Below, piece by piece: positions 24,961 to 32,641 of a DNA stretch of 43,263 nucleotides. A program made the translations under genes and the position numbers. The stretch spans positions 1 through 43,263 of the forward strand of contig JAAYDR010000063.1 in the NCBI GenBank assembly GCA_012729115.1, given 5' to 3'. Numbering within the stretch: position 1 is the first letter of the stretch; every line of letters starts with the position of its first letter. The notes below the pieces were generated by a model that saw nothing but the letters and a program-made list of their open reading frames with translations, was not told the DNA's origin and searched no databases. This stretch comes from Clostridiales bacterium. GTDB taxonomy: Bacteria; Bacillota; Clostridia; Christensenellales; Aristaeellaceae.

Positions 24961-24990
24961 TTGACACAATTGTAACAATAATGGTACAAT
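24961..24990 (+). promoter_or_regulatory. Strong promoter of the 192-residue secreted orphan
   Basis: Consensus TTGACA (24961-24966), an 18-base spacer and TACAAT (24985-24990). The leader is only about 16 bases to the ATG at 25014, with AAAAGGGGATC as ribosome-binding site. Confidence 0.8.
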
Positions 24991-25013
24991 AAAAGAAAAG
25001 GGGATCGAGTTTC

Positions 25014-25592
25014 ATGAAGAAAATTTGTTCGTTTGCATTGGTTCTATGTATGATTCTGTCCTGTACGGTTGCTTTTGCGGCATCCCCTGCAATCACATTG
25101 CCTTCTACAACTGAAGCAAAAGGGGATCAGCCTTTTGAGGATGGCGTCTATTACGGCGAGAAGTACAATGATTACGGTGCCAGACCAAGTATGTTGAACT
25201 TTGGCAGCGCAAACCTGAGCCCTGGTGAAAGCCTGTACGATGCAAAGACCACCACCATCAAGAAAGCAAGGGCTACCGAAATCAGTGAGAAAATTGATCG
25301 TCTGACTTTCTATTGCTATGCCAAATGGCAGTATGCCCAGCATGTCGACGACCATACCATCAATGCCATGCTGGTGATGACCTCTCCCAGCGGCTTGTAC
25401 TATGCCACCTACGGCGTCTGGGAGTTGATCGATTTGCGCGCCAAGACCATTTGCAGTTGGTTCTTCGATGTTACCGATTGTTTGAAGCGTTGCCGGGACG
25501 ACAACGGCGGTACTCTTGAAAAAGGAGAATACGCGTTTTCGATGTTTTTCAACGATATGTCCTTCCGGGTGACCAAGGTACGTTTTAATTAG
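25014..25592 (+). CDS. Small secreted protein of unknown function
   Basis: 192 residues. The signal peptide begins MKKICSFALVLCMIL and ends near AFAASP. SC at residues 16-17 is not a good lipobox. The mature part is polar and aromatic (YCYAKWQYAQHVDDH, SPSGLYYATYGVW, CSWFFDVTDCLKRCRDDNGG) and ends in a strand-like tail, EYAFSMFFNDMSFRVTKVRFN. The alternation suggests a compact beta-sandwich, with Cys residues that could form disulfides. I recognise no family. It is a stand-alone unit with a near-consensus promoter and a strong terminator, so it is probably well expressed. Confidence 0.8.
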   Translation: MKKICSFALVLCMILSCTVAFAASPAITLPSTTEAKGDQPFEDGVYYGEKYNDYGARPSMLNFGSANLSPGESLYDAKTTTIKKARATEISEKIDRLTFYCYAKWQYAQHVDDHTINAMLVMTSPSGLYYATYGVWELIDLRAKTICSWFFDVTDCLKRCRDDNGGTLEKGEYAFSMFFNDMSFRVTKVRFN

Positions 25593-25629
25593 CGAAACCG
25601 ATTGTTTTAGCTGGTATTCGCTTGGTGAT

Positions 25630-25668
25630 ACAAGGCCGCATCGGACTTGCGTTTCGATGCGGCCTTGT
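25630..25668. terminator. Bidirectional terminator hairpin between convergent genes
   Basis: Perfect 14-bp stem, ACAAGGCCGCATCG (25630-25643) and CGATGCGGCCTTGT (25655-25668), with an 11-base loop. The T-tracts are weak on both sides, but the stem is very stable and lies between two convergent genes. Confidence 0.75.
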
Positions 25669-25710
25669 CTATTGCATAGCCAGAGGATTGCGTTTAGGCT
25701 GACAGATTCA

Positions 25711-26835
25711 CTAAAAGGCCATCTGGCCCGGCTTATAGCCATCAGGAAGTTCCTCTTCGCTTAAAAATGGGAAGCTTTCATCGCGGAGAATCGGCAAGAA
25801 GGCCCAATAAGGGATTGTGGAAAATTCACAGCCATAATCGCTGGCTCCAAACCACCCTCCCTCCTTGCTGCGCAGATTCAAGCCCCTGGCAAACTTCGTA
25901 TGGTTGGAGCAATCGTGAACCACAGGTTCCCAGTTTTCTTGATCGGCCATTTTCATAAGCCGCAGGGTCAACTCCCTGCTCCAAATGGGGGAGATGTATC
26001 CGTGCCTTGAGATATACATGTTCTCCCCATCATAATTTCCGATGTTGTTCTCATTGAGATGCAGTTCGGCACAATTGATAAAGTCAAGGTCTGTGCCCAG
26101 TATCGCCTGTTTTTTATCGCAAAACTCTTTGAAGAATTCTGGGGTCATGGGCGTTTCAATACCTACGCAGGGGATGTGCTTTTTTGCGATTCCGATCATC
26201 CGGATTACTTTGTCGGCGCAATGACATGCGCCCAGGTTGAAGCGTATCTCGTCAAGACCGGCCTCCCCCAAAGCACCCAGGGTTTCCTCCGCAGCCAGAA
26301 GGCCGTTGGTGTATAAATGCTGATGAATCCCAGCATGGTGGAATTTGCGGATCACTCCATAATACTTTTCGATTTCCATAAAGGGTTCCAGATAAACATA
26401 GGAAATACCGGTGGGTTTTTGTTGAATGGAAAGCAGCAAGTCGATGTCCCTTTCGTAGAACTTCGTGCCTCCGATTTCCCACATGCCTTCGCCAACGGGG
26501 GGGATCTGGTCCAATTCTCCATAATTGTAGCAGAACTTGCAGGCGATGTTGCACCGGTTTGTTTTCCGAACTGCGCTCAGTCCGGTTCCCAGCAAGCAGG
26601 AACGGCAGCCCTTGGGGAACCTGCTCTCCTTTCCAACAAAGTATGTCCGGTTCTCCAGGGTTTTCAGATGGCGAATCTCTGACATCAGGCGGTCGTTGCG
26701 GGCATCAATGGCCGCCTCGATCTGGGCGAAGGTGGCATACACGATTTCCTGCTGGCGGATCATCAGTTTCTCATCCTCCGGCAAGGATGAAAAGAATTCA
26801 AACCAGATGAGAGCGTCCTTTTTCGAAATCTTCAT
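25711..26835 (-). CDS. Radical SAM protein with an additional N-terminal Cys pair
   Basis: 374 residues, ATG 26835 behind AAAGGATT. The radical SAM cluster motif is CNIACKFCYNYG (C95, C99, C102), which binds the [4Fe-4S] cluster that cleaves S-adenosylmethionine. Downstream features fit a partial TIM barrel: YVYLEPFMEIEKYYGVI, HLYTNGLLA, EIRFNLGACH and CVGIETPMTP. Just upstream is GCRSCLLGTGLS (C77, C80), and further Cys residues (CHC near 205, CSNH near 310, YGCEF near 335) could hold a second cluster. No SPASM or TRAM pattern is obvious. The reaction is unknown. It is divergent from the phosphoesterase/fumarase operon. Confidence 0.88.
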   Translation of the reverse strand: MKISKKDALIWFEFFSSLPEDEKLMIRQQEIVYATFAQIEAAIDARNDRLMSEIRHLKTLENRTYFVGKESRFPKGCRSCLLGTGLSAVRKTNRCNIACKFCYNYGELDQIPPVGEGMWEIGGTKFYERDIDLLLSIQQKPTGISYVYLEPFMEIEKYYGVIRKFHHAGIHQHLYTNGLLAAEETLGALGEAGLDEIRFNLGACHCADKVIRMIGIAKKHIPCVGIETPMTPEFFKEFCDKKQAILGTDLDFINCAELHLNENNIGNYDGENMYISRHGYISPIWSRELTLRLMKMADQENWEPVVHDCSNHTKFARGLNLRSKEGGWFGASDYGCEFSTIPYWAFLPILRDESFPFLSEEELPDGYKPGQMAF

Positions 26836-26908
26836 AATAATCCTTTCTCTTTGACAGCATGAAGAGCAATAAAAGCCGGGTCAAGGGACAAAGTCCCCAG
26901 GCGGGGTT

Positions 26909-26917
26909 ATTATATCA
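26909..26917 (-). promoter_or_regulatory. Extended -10 promoter of the radical SAM gene
   Basis: On the minus strand TGATATAAT, an extended -10 with a perfect TATAAT (26914-26909). No convincing -35 lies 16-18 bases upstream. The leader would be about 65 bases and contains a small hairpin (GGGAC/GTCCC, 26886-26898). Confidence 0.5.
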
Positions 26918-26987
26918 TCGGGCAGGGAAAAGGTATAGGGGGGCTTCATGGGTTCCATCGGAGGAATATCTCCATTTTTGTGCCCCT

Positions 26988-27016
26988 TTGAAAAGGGATG
27001 CTGCCTGTGCTAGAAT
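26988..27016 (+). promoter_or_regulatory. Promoter of the phosphoesterase-fumarase operon
   Basis: TTGAAA (26988-26993), a 17-base spacer and TAGAAT (27011-27016), with TG two bases before the -10. The transcript would start near 27023, about 38 bases before the TTG start at 27061. Confidence 0.75.
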
Positions 27017-27060
27017 GAAAGCATACCGGGGGCGGTTCCGTTCTGCGAAGGAGGAAGATT

Positions 27061-27741
27061 TTGCGTAAGGTTACAAAGTACGCTTGGCATACCGGGAAGT
27101 TAAAGAAAACGATGGATTTGGCCGTAGTGAGCGATTTGCACGACGCGCCTTATGAGGACCTGTGGCCGTTGCTCAAGGGAGCGGACTGTTTGCTGGTGCC
27201 CGGTGATGTGGTGAACCGATACAGGCAAAGCGCCAGCATGGGTCTTCAGTTTTTGGATGAGGCCGCCCAGCGGTTGCCTACCTTTTTTTCCATGGGTAAC
27301 CACGAAATGCGCATTAAGGATCGTACCTCCATGATTTCCACACTTCGTAAAAGCCAAGCCACGATGCTGCTGAACGACTATATCCGGTTTGGGGACCTTT
27401 GGATTGGCGGCTGGTACCGGCCCTGTCTGATGAACATGAGGGACATCATCGGTGAATTTGAACAATTGGAAGGTTGCAAGGTGCTGATGTGCCATAGGCC
27501 GGAGGACTACTGTCAACACCTGCAGGGCAGGAACATTGATTTGGTGGTAGCCGGACATGCCCATGGAGGCCAGGTCCGCATCGGAAAACAGGGCATCTAC
27601 TCACCGGGGCAGGGGTTCTTTCCAAAACTGACCAAGGGCGTGGTGGACAACCGGATGATCATCAGCGCCGGGGCTAGCAACCCGGTCAAAATGCCTCGTT
27701 GGGGGAATCCCTGTGAGATTTTGCGTATCGAGATAGACTAA
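27061..27741 (+). CDS. Metallophosphoesterase (calcineurin-like, YkuE/YaeI type)
   Basis: 226 residues starting at TTG 27061; GAAGGAGGAAG sits 7 bases upstream and no better start exists. The five metal-binding blocks are complete: SDLHDAP (D25, H27), VPGDVVNR (D49), SMGNHEM (N80, H81), MCHRPED and VAGHAHGGQVR. The GHAHGGQ ending and short length are as in the YkuE/YaeI group, whose members act on phosphoesters at the membrane, such as the lipid A precursor in Gram-negatives. This protein lacks the usual N-terminal membrane helix, so it is probably cytoplasmic. The substrate is unknown. It lies 32 bases before fumA and is probably co-transcribed. Confidence 0.88.
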   Translation: MRKVTKYAWHTGKLKKTMDLAVVSDLHDAPYEDLWPLLKGADCLLVPGDVVNRYRQSASMGLQFLDEAAQRLPTFFSMGNHEMRIKDRTSMISTLRKSQATMLLNDYIRFGDLWIGGWYRPCLMNMRDIIGEFEQLEGCKVLMCHRPEDYCQHLQGRNIDLVVAGHAHGGQVRIGKQGIYSPGQGFFPKLTKGVVDNRMIISAGASNPVKMPRWGNPCEILRIEID

Positions 27742-27773
27742 GGATCTCAATCAAACACAAAGGAGAGGGATCT

Positions 27774-28625
27774 ATGAACGATGTTCGAACCCTGCATGTG
27801 GAGGAAATCACCGCATGCGTCGCCAGATTGTGCATCAAGGCCAATACACTGTTGCCGGCCCCCATGCTTGGCTTGCTTCAGAACGCTTGTGTAGAGGAGC
27901 CCTATGATCCCGCGAAGGAGACGCTTTGCCTGATTTGTGAGAATGCACGCATTGCCCGGGAGCGGAATCTCCCCATCTGTCAAGACACCGGCATGGCAGT
28001 GGTGTACATGGATATTGGGCAGGATGTGCATTTGGTAGGCGGGTCGTTGGAGGCTGCTGTGCAGGCCGGGGTGGCCAAGGGATATCAGGAGGGCTATCTG
28101 CGCAAGTCTGTGGTGGCGGACCCCATCCGTCGGGACAATACGGGAGACAATACCCCAGCCGTGCTTCATGTAAGACTCGTCGAGGGGGACAGAGTGAAAC
28201 TGACAGTGGCCCCTAAGGGCTTTGGGAGCGAAAACATGAGCCGCCTTGCTATGCTGATGCCATCCGATGGTTTGTCAGGTGTGATTGATTTCGTGGTGGA
28301 AACCGCACGCCTGGCTGGAGCCAATCCCTGCCCGCCTATGGTGCTGGGGGTGGGTCTTGGTGGCACATTTGAACGGGTGGCAGAGCTGGCCAAAGAAGCC
28401 CTGTGCTTGGAGCGGGAGGGACCCCATCCGGATCCTTTTTACGGAGCATTGGAGGAGGAGCTGCTGGAGCGAATCAACGCACTGGGCATTGGCCCACAGG
28501 GTTTTGGTGGCCAGACCACGGCTCTCCGGGTACGGATTTTAGCATCTCCCACCCACATCGCCGGGTTGCCTGTGGCAGTGAACATGGGTTGCCATGTAAC
28601 CCGGCACGCACAGGAGATTCTTTGA
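27774..28625 (+). CDS. fumA: Fumarate hydratase class I, alpha subunit
   Basis: 283 residues, ATG 27774 behind AAAGGAGAGG. It corresponds to the N-terminal domain of the oxygen-sensitive [4Fe-4S] class I fumarase, which hydrates fumarate to malate; the related L-tartrate dehydratase TtdA is an alternative. Diagnostic segments are LPICQDTGMAVVY with the first cluster Cys (about 70), DNTGDNTPAV, APKGFGSENMS, PCPPMVLGVGLGGTFERV, IGPQGFGGQTTAL and the closing NMGCHVTRHAQE. The beta subunit follows 25 bases downstream. Separate subunits are usual in anaerobes. Confidence 0.93.
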   Translation: MNDVRTLHVEEITACVARLCIKANTLLPAPMLGLLQNACVEEPYDPAKETLCLICENARIARERNLPICQDTGMAVVYMDIGQDVHLVGGSLEAAVQAGVAKGYQEGYLRKSVVADPIRRDNTGDNTPAVLHVRLVEGDRVKLTVAPKGFGSENMSRLAMLMPSDGLSGVIDFVVETARLAGANPCPPMVLGVGLGGTFERVAELAKEALCLEREGPHPDPFYGALEEELLERINALGIGPQGFGGQTTALRVRILASPTHIAGLPVAVNMGCHVTRHAQEIL

Positions 28626-28650
28626 GGATACAAAGGAGGAAAGTATTGCC

Positions 28651-29208
28651 GTGAGCGTTATCCATCTGACCGCCCCTATGAGCAAGGAGGATCTGGCTGC
28701 TCTTTCCTGCGGAGATAACGTGCTGCTTTCCGGCGTCATCTACACGGCGCGGGATGCAGCCCATGCCCGTTTATGTGCGGCTCTGGACGCCCGTGAGACC
28801 TTGCCTGTGGATCTCGTGGGGCAGACTGTTTTTTATGCAGGTCCTACTCCGGCGATGCCTGGCATGCCTATCGGGGCTATTGGACCTACCACCAGCGTGC
28901 GTATGGACGCCTACACGCCAGCGCTGCTCACGTATGGCATTCACGCCATGATCGGTAAGGGGCAGCGCGGTGAAGAGGTGAGGGAGGCCATTCGCAAGCA
29001 GGGTGCTGTGTACTTTGCGGCGATAGGTGGCTGTGCGGCCTACATGGCGGCCTGTGTTACTGACTGCCAGGTGGTCGCATATGAGGACTTGGGAACGGAA
29101 TCCATCAAGCGGCTTGTTGTGAAGGACCTGCCCCTCACCGTTGCCATTGATGCCCGGGGAAATGACTATTATCGATTGGGAATGCATATGTATGCAAGCT
29201 CTATGTGA
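28651..29208 (+). CDS. fumB: Fumarate hydratase class I, beta subunit
   Basis: 185 residues, GTG start at 28651 behind AAAGGAGG (11-base spacing); no other start is available. It matches the swivelling C-terminal domain of class I fumarases: LSGVIYTARDAAHARL, FYAGPTPAMPG, GPTTSVRMDAYTP, GKGQRGEEV, GGCAAYMAACV and YEDLGTESIKRLVVKDLPL. With the alpha subunit it forms the active dehydratase. TtdB of tartrate dehydratase shares these motifs, so substrate is assigned by the more common function. Confidence 0.93.
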   Translation: MSVIHLTAPMSKEDLAALSCGDNVLLSGVIYTARDAAHARLCAALDARETLPVDLVGQTVFYAGPTPAMPGMPIGAIGPTTSVRMDAYTPALLTYGIHAMIGKGQRGEEVREAIRKQGAVYFAAIGGCAAYMAACVTDCQVVAYEDLGTESIKRLVVKDLPLTVAIDARGNDYYRLGMHMYASSM

Positions 29209-29270
29209 AAGAATTCTTGGATTGATCGGACAAGTTCTGAATGTTGATTGAATTTTTATGCGAAAAACTA

Positions 29271-29299
29271 TTGACTTGCTGCATAAATGAGGGTATACT
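29271..29299 (+). promoter_or_regulatory. Promoter of the amino acid ABC transporter operon
   Basis: TTGACT (29271-29276), a 17-base spacer and TATACT (29294-29299), close to consensus. The leader is about 35 bases to the ATG at 29342, with TAGGAGGTAAA as ribosome-binding site. Confidence 0.8.
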
Positions 29300-29341
29300 A
29301 TGCACATTCCAAGTAACCCGATTTTGTAGGAGGTAAATAGT

Positions 29342-30088
29342 ATGAAAAAATTCCTCGCTTTGGTAATGGCCTTGACCCTGTGCTGTTCCATTACTGCCGC
29401 TGTGGCGGATACGCTGACGATGGTGACCAATGCATCCTTTCCCCCCTATGAGTATTATGATGGTGAGACTATCGTAGGTATTGATGCGGATATCGCGGCT
29501 GCTATCTGTCAAAAGCTGGGCTATGAGTTGGTCATCACCGATATGGAGTTTGATTCTCTGATCCCCGCCGTATCTTCCGGCAAAGCAGACTTTGCCATGG
29601 CAGGGATGACCGTGACGGACGAGCGTGCTCAGCTGGTGAACTTCTCCAAGAGCTACGCCACCGGTATTCAGGCCATCATTGTAAAAGATGGATCACCCAT
29701 TGCTTCCGTTGACGACCTGTTCGTGGAAGGGTCCAGCAACAAAATTGGCGTTCAGCTCTCAACCACCGGTGATCTGTACACAACCTGGGATATTGAAGAG
29801 AAAGGTCTTGGCACAGTGGTCCGCTACTCCAACGGCAATGATGCCGTGATGGCACTGCTCAGCGGTAAGGTGGACTGTGTGGTCATCGACAAGGAGCCCG
29901 CCAAAGCCTATGTAGCTGCCAATACCGGGCTTGTGGTGTTGGACACAGAGTATGCGATTGAAGATTATGCCGCTTGCATTGCCAAGGGCAACGAGGAATT
30001 TCTGGCCAAGTTCGACGCAGCTCTGGATGAGTTGAGCGCCGACGGTACCGTACAGTCCATCATCGATCAGTACATCTCCGCTGAATAA
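29342..30088 (+). CDS. Polar amino acid ABC transporter, substrate-binding protein
   Basis: 248 residues. The N-terminus is a signal peptide (MKKFLALVMALTLCCSIT) ending near AVADT. The Cys pair does not make a classical lipobox. The mature part is a family 3 binding protein: FPPYEYYDGETIVGIDADIAAAI is the family's opening ligand site, DMEFDSLIPAVSSGKADFAMAGMTVTDER carries the R/D contacts, and GVQLSTTGDLY and VDCVVIDKEPA follow. It captures a polar amino acid (Gln, Arg, Lys, His or Cys-type) outside the membrane and delivers it to the permease encoded next. A stem-loop separates the two genes. Confidence 0.93.
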   Translation: MKKFLALVMALTLCCSITAAVADTLTMVTNASFPPYEYYDGETIVGIDADIAAAICQKLGYELVITDMEFDSLIPAVSSGKADFAMAGMTVTDERAQLVNFSKSYATGIQAIIVKDGSPIASVDDLFVEGSSNKIGVQLSTTGDLYTTWDIEEKGLGTVVRYSNGNDAVMALLSGKVDCVVIDKEPAKAYVAANTGLVVLDTEYAIEDYAACIAKGNEEFLAKFDAALDELSADGTVQSIIDQYISAE

Positions 30089-30111
30089 GCGGTCGCGTGT
30101 AGGCGCGTCGT

Positions 30112-30151
30112 ACCGGAGGGGGGTGGCCAGGCCGCTCCCCACCGGTGTTTT
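30112..30151 (+). other. Stem-loop between binding-protein and permease genes
   Basis: ACCGG-A-GGGG (30112-30121) pairs with CCCC-A-CCGGT (30137-30146), nine pairs around one A-A mismatch, followed by GTTTTC. It sits in the 80-base gap between an abundant binding protein and the membrane genes. It probably acts as a leaky terminator or RNA-stabilising hairpin that lowers permease expression relative to the binding protein. Confidence 0.6.
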
Positions 30152-30168
30152 CAGGGATAGGAGGACAT

Positions 30169-30939
30169 ATGGAAGCGGGTAGCCCTTCAATTTCAACCCT
30201 GTCGGAGATCGGCACATGGTTTGATGGAGTCAAGGCTGAGTTCCTGCTCAATTTTGTGGAAAAGAACCGTTGGAAGCTGCTTTGGGATGGGCTGCAAAAC
30301 ACGCTGCTCATCACCCTGGTGGCATGTCTGATGGGCATTGTGATCGGGATGGTGGTGGCTACGGTACGTGCCACCTGGGACACCATGGGGCAAAACAGCC
30401 GCAAGGGGCTGGGCCGGAGCCTTCTTGCCATAGTGGATCGCCTTTGCCGCCTTTATATCACGGTCATCCGCGGCACTCCTGTGGTCATTCAGTTGATGCT
30501 GATGTATTATGTGATCTTTGCTTCCTCCGACAATGGAGTGATGGTGGCCATGCTAGCCTTTGGTCTCAACTCCGGAGCCTATGTGGCGGAGATTTTCCGG
30601 GGCGGCATCATGTCCATTGACAAGGGGCAGTTTGAGGCCGGACGCAGCTTGGGCATGGGCTATACCCAAACCATGGTGTACATTATCGCCCCCCAGGTGC
30701 TTAAAACCGTGCTGCCTACCCTGGCCAATGAGTTTATCGTGCTTTTAAAAGAAACGTCGGTAGCGGGTTATGTGGCCGTGGCCGATCTGACCTTCGGGGG
30801 CAACCGCATTCGCGGAGTCACTTATTCTGCCTTTATGCCGCTGATTGCTGTAGCGTTGATTTATCTCGTCCTGGTGATCTTTTTAAGCTGGCTGGTGGGC
30901 AAGCTGGAAAGGAGGCTGCGCCAAAGTGATAACCGTTAA
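30169..30939 (+). CDS. Polar amino acid ABC transporter, permease
   Basis: 256 residues from ATG 30169 (AGGAGG 5 bases upstream). It is a His/Glu/Gln/Arg/opine-family membrane subunit. Helices start at [21 protein letters not shown], and [20 protein letters not shown] is the family hallmark. The EAA loop [23 protein letters not shown] docks to the ATPase. The first 40 residues are unusually long and polar for the family and precede the first helix. Only one permease is present, so a homodimer is expected. It overlaps the ATPase gene by 14 bases. Confidence 0.93.
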   Translation: MEAGSPSISTLSEIGTWFDGVKAEFLLNFVEKNRWKLLWDGLQNTLLITLVACLMGIVIGMVVATVRATWDTMGQNSRKGLGRSLLAIVDRLCRLYITVIRGTPVVIQLMLMYYVIFASSDNGVMVAMLAFGLNSGAYVAEIFRGGIMSIDKGQFEAGRSLGMGYTQTMVYIIAPQVLKTVLPTLANEFIVLLKETSVAGYVAVADLTFGGNRIRGVTYSAFMPLIAVALIYLVLVIFLSWLVGKLERRLRQSDNR

Positions 30940-31648
30940 AAACCTGGAGAAATCCTTTGGAGCGACACCGGTGCTGCGGGGTGTCAACCAACATATCGGC
31001 CCGGGAGAAAAGGTGGTGGTCATCGGTCCTTCCGGCAGTGGGAAGAGCACCTTTTTACGCTGTATGAACCTTTTGGAGAGGCCCACGAGCGGGCAGATCT
31101 TCTTTGAAGGAACGGAGATAACCGGACCGGGTTGTGACATCGACCAGATCCGCAGCCGTATGGGTATGGTCTTTCAGCAGTTCAACCTCTTTCCACACCT
31201 CAGCGTATTGGACAATATCACCCTCGCCCCCATACGCACCAAGCGCATGACCAAAGGTGAGGCCAGGGAAAAGGCTATCGACTTGTTAAAGCGTGTTGGC
31301 CTGGTGGAAAAGGCGGCCAGCTACCCCAAACAGCTCTCCGGCGGGCAGCAGCAGCGTATCGCCATCGTGCGGGCATTGTGCATGAACCCGGATGTGATGC
31401 TTTTTGATGAGCCCACCAGCGCCTTGGACCCTGAGATGGTAGGGGAAGTGCTGGATGTGATGAAGAAGCTGGCTTTGGAGGGCATGACCATGGTGGTGGT
31501 GACTCATGAGATGGGCTTTGCCCGGGAGGTAGGAGACCGGGTACTGTTCATGGATGAAGGGGTTGTGCTTGAGGAAGGATCCCCCAAGGATATTTTTGAA
31601 AACCCCAAAGAACTAAGGACACAGGACTTTTTACGTAAAGTTCTCTAA
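30926..31648 (+). CDS. Polar amino acid ABC transporter, ATPase
   Basis: 240 residues, GTG start at 30926 within the end of the permease gene, behind GGAGG. All ABC motifs are intact: Walker [11 protein letters not shown]-loop MVFQQFNLF, signature LSGGQQQR, Walker [15 protein letters not shown] and H-loop VTHEM. It is the GlnQ/ArtP/HisP type and drives import for the permease encoded upstream. The overlap suggests translational coupling. Confidence 0.95.
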   Translation: MITVKNLEKSFGATPVLRGVNQHIGPGEKVVVIGPSGSGKSTFLRCMNLLERPTSGQIFFEGTEITGPGCDIDQIRSRMGMVFQQFNLFPHLSVLDNITLAPIRTKRMTKGEAREKAIDLLKRVGLVEKAASYPKQLSGGQQQRIAIVRALCMNPDVMLFDEPTSALDPEMVGEVLDVMKKLALEGMTMVVVTHEMGFAREVGDRVLFMDEGVVLEEGSPKDIFENPKELRTQDFLRKVL

Positions 31649-31682
31649 GGCCTGTCCAATGCCACTCCCCTTTTTGGCTGGG

Positions 31683-31710
31683 TTGACATCCGGATTCATT
31701 GTGTTATCAT
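31683..31710 (+). promoter_or_regulatory. Promoter upstream of the HAD phosphatase gene, overlapping a terminator
   Basis: TTGACA (31683-31688), a 16-base spacer and TATCAT (31705-31710). A second possible pair is TTGTGT (31699-31704) with TACAAT (31722-31727), 17-base spacer. Both lie on or inside the hairpin at 31706-31748. Confidence 0.6.
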
Positions 31711-31753
31711 CCATGATAGGCTACAATCGGTAGCGGTTCATGGATGATTTTTT
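31706..31753 (+). terminator. Long terminator hairpin before the HAD phosphatase gene
   Basis: Perfect 11-bp outer stem ATCATCCATGA (31706-31716) and TCATGGATGAT (31738-31748). It encloses a 3x3 internal loop and a 5-bp inner stem (GCTAC/GTAGC, 31720-31734), and five Ts follow (31749-31753). It should end the ABC transporter transcript. The HAD gene's ribosome-binding site begins only 5 bases after the T-tract. Confidence 0.8.
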
Positions 31754-31769
31754 CAATGGAGGAGAAACC

Positions 31770-32570
31770 ATGGAGGTGCATGGGCTGCGCGAGGCACTGG
31801 CGAAGGTGCGATGCTTTTTGCTGGATATGGACGGAACCTTTTACCTGGGGGATAAGTTGCTGCCGGGATCCTTGGATTTTTTGGATAAGCTGCGCGATAC
31901 AAACCGCTCGGCTTTGTTTGTTACCAACAACTCCAGCAAATCCGCCCGGGTTTACGAAGAAAAGCTGAAGAGGATGGGGGTCCGGGAACCTTTCCTCAAT
32001 GTGCTCACCTCCGGTCAGGCGGCGGGACACTATGCCCTGGAGCATTTTCCGGGACAAAAGGCCTTTGTGCTTGGCAATGGGATGCTACGGGAGGAACTGT
32101 CCGGTATGGGGCTTTCCCTGGAGGATGAGCATCCCGATTATGTGATCGTGGGTTATGATACCACCCTCACCTATGCCAAAATGACAAGGGTCTGTGACTT
32201 CCTGCGGGCCGGACTGCCTTATATTGCCACCCATCCGGATAAGAACTGCCCCACGGAGACGGGCTTTGCCCCGGATATTGGGGCCATCATCGCCTTTATC
32301 CAGGTCAGCACCCAGCGTGAGCCCGATGTGATATTGGGCAAACCCTATGGGGGAATTGTTCGGGATGCATTGGCCCGCACAGGCATGGCTCCAGGAGAGT
32401 TGGCAATGGTGGGGGACAGGCTGTACACAGACATTGCTACCGGCCTGAACTTTGGCCTCACCAGCCTGTTGGTCCTCACAGGGGAGACCTTGCGTGATGA
32501 CTTGCAGAATTCGGACATTCAACCAGATTTTGTGGTGGACAGATTGGCCTCATTAATTGAGTATATGTAA
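31770..32570 (+). CDS. HAD-superfamily phosphatase, NagD/AraL type (class IIA)
   Basis: 266 residues from ATG 31770, behind GGAGGAG; an in-frame ATG at 31740 lies inside the terminator hairpin and has no RBS. Motif I is LLDMDGTFYLG with the nucleophile Asp and the general acid Asp. Motif II is FVTNNSSK, motif III lies around the Lys in ILGKPYGG, and motif IV is MVGDRLYTDIATG. A C2a-type cap (about 80-190) defines the NagD/p-nitrophenylphosphatase group, which dephosphorylates nucleotide monophosphates, sugar phosphates or glycolytic side products. The natural substrate cannot be told from the sequence. Confidence 0.92.
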   Translation: MEVHGLREALAKVRCFLLDMDGTFYLGDKLLPGSLDFLDKLRDTNRSALFVTNNSSKSARVYEEKLKRMGVREPFLNVLTSGQAAGHYALEHFPGQKAFVLGNGMLREELSGMGLSLEDEHPDYVIVGYDTTLTYAKMTRVCDFLRAGLPYIATHPDKNCPTETGFAPDIGAIIAFIQVSTQREPDVILGKPYGGIVRDALARTGMAPGELAMVGDRLYTDIATGLNFGLTSLLVLTGETLRDDLQNSDIQPDFVVDRLASLIEYM

Positions 32571-32574
32571 TAGT

Positions 32575-32614
32575 TGTTTCGTTGTATGGAAGGATGCGTG
32601 CGAACAACGAAACA
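32575..32614. repeat. 11-bp inverted repeat in the leader of the L,D-transpeptidase gene
   Basis: TGTTTCGTTGT (32575-32585) and its perfect complement ACAACGAAACA (32604-32614) are separated by 18 bases. No T-tract follows, so it is unlikely to be a terminator. It ends 27 bases before the ATG at 32642. An operator or RNA leader structure is possible. A weak promoter (TTGGCC 32544, TGTAAT 32566) lies just upstream. Confidence 0.6.
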
Positions 32615-32641
32615 GGGATCGTGAAGGATAGGGGTGCTGAG

